A stretch of 10,067 nucleotides of DNA from Lysinibacillus sp. (lineage in GTDB: Bacteria > Bacillota > Bacilli > Bacillales_A > Planococcaceae), in contig JAAYHP010000268.1 in the NCBI GenBank assembly GCA_012735355.1, positions 1 to 10,067 on the forward strand. Direction: 5' to 3'. Position numbers and translations under genes: made by a program. The notes under the pieces are model-generated. The model saw only the letters and a list, made by a program, of their open reading frames with translations. It searched no databases and was not told where the DNA came from. Position 1 is the first letter of the stretch; each line of letters begins with the position of its first letter. Of this stretch, positions 6,355 through 10,067 are shown piece by piece.

Positions 6355-9300
6355 ATGGGTTTATTTAATAATTCAAAAGCACAAAAAGAACAAATTTTAA
6401 AATCAACTGCAGATCTAGAACTAGAATTATCTCAGTTAACGGAAGTAACTAATCAATTAATAAAAGGTAATGAGCATCAAACAAAAAAGCTCGAACAAAC
6501 GGAAAACATGTTAAATACTATTTACCAATCGCTAGCAGGAGTTGTATCTACTGCAAATAGTTTAAAAGATCATAGTAATGTTGCTATGCAAATATTTAAT
6601 GATACTTTACATACAATGACTAATTTAGGGAAAAAGGTAGAAAATAGTTCGGTTTCTATTGAAGAGGTTACTTCTGTGCTTCGTGTAATGGCTAACGAAA
6701 TTAAAGAGGTTACAGATAATGCACAATTGTTAACAGAGTCTGCAAGTATTGTATCAAGTTCAATTCAAGAAATAGCAGCCTCTATTCAGCAAGTATCCGT
6801 TAATTCAATGAGTACAACAAACTCTGTAGAAAATATTTCTAAATCCATTGAACAAATGAGTCAATCGATTGCTGGTGTTGCGAAAAATGCGGAGAACTTA
6901 ACAGAGGTAGCCTTCAGTATGCACAATGCGATGAACGAATTTACGCTTGTAGTTGAAGATGTAGAAGAAAATTCGAATACGGTATCTACTTCTATTGAAG
7001 AATTGGCGAGATTTATTGAGGAAATGACTGTATCGATTAAAAGTGTTGCAGAAAATGCAGAGAGCGTAACAAATTCTGCTAACGAATCGTATCAAGCGAT
7101 TCAGGAAATGGCGGCTTCTACACAACAAGTAGCTGGAAACGCTATAAGCACTGCTAAATCAGTTGAAGAATTTTCTACGGCAGTAGAAAAAATTGTTATT
7201 TCTATTGACCAAGTTGCGAATAATACAGAAAGCTTAACTTCTTCTGCGAAAGAAACGACTGATGGTTTGACAGAGATGGCTACATCCATTCAACAAGTTG
7301 CAAACTTGACAATGAATACTTCTGATGCTGTGGAAGAAGTATCTACAGCAATGGAAGAAGTAAATAGTCAAATTCAAGGTATTGCAAATAACGCAGAAAA
7401 TTTAACTGTTTCTGTGGAAACGACGAGTGCAGCAATTCAACAGTTAAGCGCATCAATTCAACAAGTAGCTGGAAATACTAGCAGTACTGCAAGTTCAATT
7501 GAACAAATTTCTGTTGCATCAGAACAATTAGGAAAATCGAGTAGAGGTATAGCAAGTAATGCAGAAATCTTATCGGATCATGTAAAGAATGCCAATGAAT
7601 CCATTCAAGAGATGGCAGCATCTATTGAGCAAGTAGCTGGGAACGCTAGCAGTACGACTGCATCGGTAGAAGAAGTTTCCGCAGCGATTGAAGAAATTGG
7701 TAGCCAAGTAAAAGGAGTGGCTGGCAATGCTGAGTCTTTAACAAGTTCGACATTAGAAATTTCTTCAGCAATTCAAGAATTAGCGGCATCTGTAGAACAA
7801 GTTGCAGGAAATGCACAAAATACAGCTAGTGCAGTGGAACAAGTTTCAGTCTCAATTGAACAAATGGGTAAATCTATTAGAGGCGTGGCTTCTAATGCCG
7901 AGAACTTAACAGCAACAGCTGAAGAAACGAGACATGCTATACAAGAAGTTGCAGCTTCTATCGAGCAAGTTGCTGCAAATGCAGAAAATGTCAATCAGTT
8001 TGCTGCAGCTGCAACTGAAGATGCTATAAATGGTCGAGAAGCTGTTCGTGAATCCGTTGAAGGGATGCAAGAAATCGGGAAAGTAATTCAACAAGCTTCT
8101 ACAGTAATGCAAAATTTAGGAAAGAGTTCCGATGAAATTGGTAGCATCATTGAAGTAATAGATGATATTGCGGAACAAACGAATTTATTAGCATTGAATG
8201 CCGCTATTGAAGCTGCAAGAGCAGGTGAGCATGGGAAAGGTTTTAGCGTAGTTGCTGACGAAGTAGGAAAACTGGCAGAAAGATCAGCAGCAGCAACGAA
8301 GGAAATTGCAGCACTCATAAAAGGTATACAAGCAGAAACATCGGATGCCATTAAGGCGATTGAAATTGGAGAACGAAAAGTTGAAGATGGATATAAGCTT
8401 TCGGATCGGGCAAGTGGGGCCATCGAAAAGATTGTTTCAAGTGTAGAAAATATCAACTTACAAATTTCGGAAATTACAACTGCAACGACGGAGCAAGCTA
8501 AACAATCTCAAGTGATTGTAGGTTTAGTTGAAAATGTAACAAACCAAGCAAATCAAGTAACTCAAGCCACAATAGAACAAACATCAGGTGTTGAAGAAAT
8601 TATTCGCGGTGTTACTAATGCACGAGAGCAAGTAAATCAAATTTCTGATGCAATGATGGAACAAGCTGCTCAATCTCAACAAATTGTTAACTCTGTTGAA
8701 AGTATGCAAGTGCAGGTAGAGGAAGTAACGCAGGCAGTGAAAGAACAAGCAGCTGGAATTGAAGACATTATAAAAAGTACAATCAACTCCCGAGAACAAG
8801 TGGAACAAATTACAATCGCAACGGTAGAGCAAGCAAACCAAGCTCAAAATATTGTAAATTTACTTGCCAATATACTAGAACAAGCAGATCATGTGACAAA
8901 TGCAACATATGAACAAAAAGAAGCTGTTGATGAAATTATCGAAGGAATAAGAAACTCCCGTGAACAACTTGAACAAATTTCAACAGCAACAGAGGAACAA
9001 GCTTTACAATCACAATCTATCATTGCGGAAGTAGAATTGATGGTAGATCAAACAAATCAAGTTACAACTGCTGTAAAAGAACAAGAGGCTGGGGTAGAAG
9101 AGATTGTTAGAAGCGTTATTAGTGCGCGCGATCAAATAAGCCAAATTACCATTGCCACTCAGGAACAAGCAAAACAAGCGGAGCAGATTGTTGCTGCAAT
9201 ACTCAATGTGACAAACGAAGCGGAAGCGGTTACGCAAGTTGTAAAAGAGCAAAAAGAGGATGCTGAAAATGTAAGAAAAGAAGTAATCAATGCTCGGGAG

Positions 9301-10067
9301 CAAGTGAAACAAATTTCAACTGCTATGGAAGAACAAGCACAACAAACTCTTAATATGGTTAACTATATTGAAAATGTTTTAAATAAAAGCAATCTAGTAA
9401 CGAATGCAGTAATAGAACAAGTAAAAGGTATTGAAGATATTAATAAAGAGATCAATATTGTACGAGATGAAATGAAACAAACCACGGATTCTACTAAAGA
9501 ATTATCTCAAAATATTCAATTAGTTGTAACGAACATTGAAAATATGGTAGAACAAGCAAATCAAGTAACGGAAGCAATGACATCACAAGTGAAAGATGCA
9601 GAAGAAATTACGAAAGAAATTCAAAATGCTAAAGAACAAATGGTTCAAATTACTCAAGCCATTGATAATCAAGCAACAGAATCTGCATCAATCATTTCAA
9701 AAACAGTAGAAATTACGAAACAAGCCGAAAATGTAACGGAATTAACAAATAGGCAAGGAGTAGGTGTTGAAGAAGTTATTCACGCAGTTACTTCTATCAA
9801 TGAAGAAATGCAACAAGTCACAACGACAACAAGTACTTACAATAATGAATGTGGAGATGTTGTGAAGGAAATTGAAAGAGTACGAACAATGGCTAACGAT
9901 TTTAACGAAATCACAAAGGTTCAAAGCAATGAATTAAAGAACGTGGAGAATTTAATTACGGAGATTGCTGCTTATTTACTTCAATCTAAAATGGTATTAA
10001 ATGAACTGACGAAAAATGTGGATATCATTTCAAAGAAGAAAAATGAAATTCAGTCATCTGCATTTAC
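6355..10067 (+). CDS. Giant soluble methyl-accepting chemotaxis protein (partial, runs off right edge)
   Basis: Cytosolic chemoreceptor. ATG 6355 lies 8 nt after AGGAGG (6341-6346), and the frame stays open for 1237 codons to the edge. Residues ~595-645 are the conserved signalling tip that contacts CheA and Che[21 protein letters not shown] (603-622), [11 protein letters not shown] and KLAERS, with the turn near Glu619. The rest is heptad-patterned helix rich in Ala, Ser, Glu, Gln and Ile/Val. There is no hydrophobic membrane segment, no PAS, HAMP, globin or other sensor fold, no Trp, one Cys (NNECGD, ~residue 1166), and no proline codon found. Typical receptors are 400-700 residues with 20-30 nm cytosolic rods; this one has ~619 residues on each side of the tip. 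Arm symmetry predicts the C-terminus a few to a few tens of residues beyond the window. Ligand unknown; a sensor at the unseen C-terminus is possible. Confidence 0.95.
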   Translation, partial: MGLFNNSKAQKEQILKSTADLELELSQLTEVTNQLIKGNEHQTKKLEQTENMLNTIYQSLAGVVSTANSLKDHSNVAMQIFNDTLHTMTNLGKKVENSSVSIEEVTSVLRVMANEIKEVTDNAQLLTESASIVSSSIQEIAASIQQVSVNSMSTTNSVENISKSIEQMSQSIAGVAKNAENLTEVAFSMHNAMNEFTLVVEDVEENSNTVSTSIEELARFIEEMTVSIKSVAENAESVTNSANESYQAIQEMAASTQQVAGNAISTAKSVEEFSTAVEKIVISIDQVANNTESLTSSAKETTDGLTEMATSIQQVANLTMNTSDAVEEVSTAMEEVNSQIQGIANNAENLTVSVETTSAAIQQLSASIQQVAGNTSSTASSIEQISVASEQLGKSSRGIASNAEILSDHVKNANESIQEMAASIEQVAGNASSTTASVEEVSAAIEEIGSQVKGVAGNAESLTSSTLEISSAIQELAASVEQVAGNAQNTASAVEQVSVSIEQMGKSIRGVASNAENLTATAEETRHAIQEVAASIEQVAANAENVNQFAAAATEDAINGREAVRESVEGMQEIGKVIQQASTVMQNLGKSSDEIGSIIEVIDDIAEQTNLLALNAAIEAARAGEHGKGFSVVADEVGKLAERSAAATKEIAALIKGIQAETSDAIKAIEIGERKVEDGYKLSDRASGAIEKIVSSVENINLQISEITTATTEQAKQSQVIVGLVENVTNQANQVTQATIEQTSGVEEIIRGVTNAREQVNQISDAMMEQAAQSQQIVNSVESMQVQVEEVTQAVKEQAAGIEDIIKSTINSREQVEQITIATVEQANQAQNIVNLLANILEQADHVTNATYEQKEAVDEIIEGIRNSREQLEQISTATEEQALQSQSIIAEVELMVDQTNQVTTAVKEQEAGVEEIVRSVISARDQISQITIATQEQAKQAEQIVAAILNVTNEAEAVTQVVKEQKEDAENVRKEVINAREQVKQISTAMEEQAQQTLNMVNYIENVLNKSNLVTNAVIEQVKGIEDINKEINIVRDEMKQTTDSTKELSQNIQLVVTNIENMVEQANQVTEAMTSQVKDAEEITKEIQNAKEQMVQITQAIDNQATESASIISKTVEITKQAENVTELTNRQGVGVEEVIHAVTSINEEMQQVTTTTSTYNNECGDVVKEIERVRTMANDFNEITKVQSNELKNVENLITEIAAYLLQSKMVLNELTKNVDIISKKKNEIQSSAF
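6760..8103 (+). repeat. N-arm 168-bp / 56-aa (8-heptad) tandem repeats of the giant receptor
   Basis: Eight unit starts are spaced exactly 168 bp apart: 6760, 6928, 7096, 7264, 7432, 7600, 7768, 7936 (residues 136 to 528). Consensus: [16 protein letters not shown], then VEEVS, then an [16 protein letters not shown] block. The unit at 6928 is the most diverged ([15 protein letters not shown]), and the one at 7936 merges into the signalling core. Units at 7264 and 7600 share SQ.xG, and units at 7432 and 7768 share GKS.RG.ASNAE, so a 336-bp two-unit pattern overlies the basic period. DNA between units differs at many third positions, so the duplications are not recent. Fainter repeat character extends upstream to about 6590. 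Confidence 0.92.
8470..10067 (+). repeat. C-arm 168-bp / 56-aa (8-heptad) tandem repeats of the giant receptor
   Basis: Ten unit starts at exactly 168-bp spacing: 8470, 8638, 8806, 8974, 9142, 9310, 9478, 9646, 9814, 9982 (residues 706 to 1210; the last is cut by the edge). Typical unit: [16 protein letters not shown], then [10 protein letters not shown], then [16 protein letters not shown]. Units starting QIS (8638, 8974, 9310) alternate with units starting QITIAT (8806, 9142), again a two-unit pattern. Repeats fade toward the distal end (9478 onward). The period and the distance from the tip (87 residues after, versus 91 before for the nearest N-arm start) mirror the N arm. Confidence 0.92.

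Noticed and set aside
6355..6760. N-terminal membrane anchor or sensor domain on the giant receptor
   Set aside because: The first ~135 residues are charged, polar heptad-type helix with no run of hydrophobic residues long enough to span a membrane and no recognisable sensor motif.
6898..9924. Many minus-strand open frames (60-122 codons) beneath the receptor gene
   Set aside because: They are shadows of the repetitive coding sequence: they recur with the 168-bp unit, lack ribosome sites and have low-complexity Cys/Ser/Phe-rich translations, while the plus frame is a clear MCP.

Overview
The window looks like chromosomal DNA of a low-GC, motile Firmicute, most likely a Bacillaceae member. 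The DNA is AT-rich, Shine-Dalgarno sequences are strong (AAAGGAG, AAAGGAGG, AGGAGG), TTG/GTG starts occur, and the proteins are of Bacillus type (BrnQ, an M20D amidohydrolase, CheA/CheW). No species can be named from this stretch.

Left part (1-2915). A GC-rich fragment at the left edge resembles the tail of an intergenic repeat seen in Bacillaceae. It is followed by a perfect-stem terminator, then brnQ on the minus strand (LIVCS-family branched-chain amino acid carrier). A divergent plus-strand gene encodes an M20D metallo-amidohydrolase of the N-acyl-amino-acid deacylase type and ends at its own terminator. This part is ordinary metabolism. The only link between the two genes is their shared amino-acid theme and divergent layout.

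Middle (2916-3337). About 420 bp of AT-rich DNA has no gene. It holds two imperfect hairpins upstream of the chemotaxis genes and no promoter I could defend.

Right part (3338-10067, open at the right edge). A tight plus-strand chemosensory cluster runs cheW - cheA - receptor, with gaps of about 11-12 bp. CheA is interrupted by one in-frame TGA inside its P2-like domain. The upstream piece carries the phospho-accepting Hpt domain. The downstream piece carries dimerization, kinase and P5 domains plus a second, fused CheW domain that closely resembles the neighbouring free-standing CheW.

The most remarkable object is the receptor gene. From 6355 it stays open to the window edge (1237 codons) with no transmembrane segment, no sensor domain and no proline codon that I could find. 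A canonical methyl-accepting chemotaxis signalling tip sits at about residue 619, exactly midway through the visible protein. Both arms consist of 56-residue (8-heptad, 168-bp) repeats in unbroken register: eight unit starts in the N arm and ten in the C arm. This implies a cytosolic antiparallel coiled-coil rod of about 88 heptads per arm, roughly 90 nm long if straight, several times longer than ordinary receptors. The working picture is a dedicated receptor-kinase-coupling module with an extraordinarily long soluble receptor. No CheR, CheB, CheC, CheD, CheY or output gene lies in the window, and no upstream sensor is visible.
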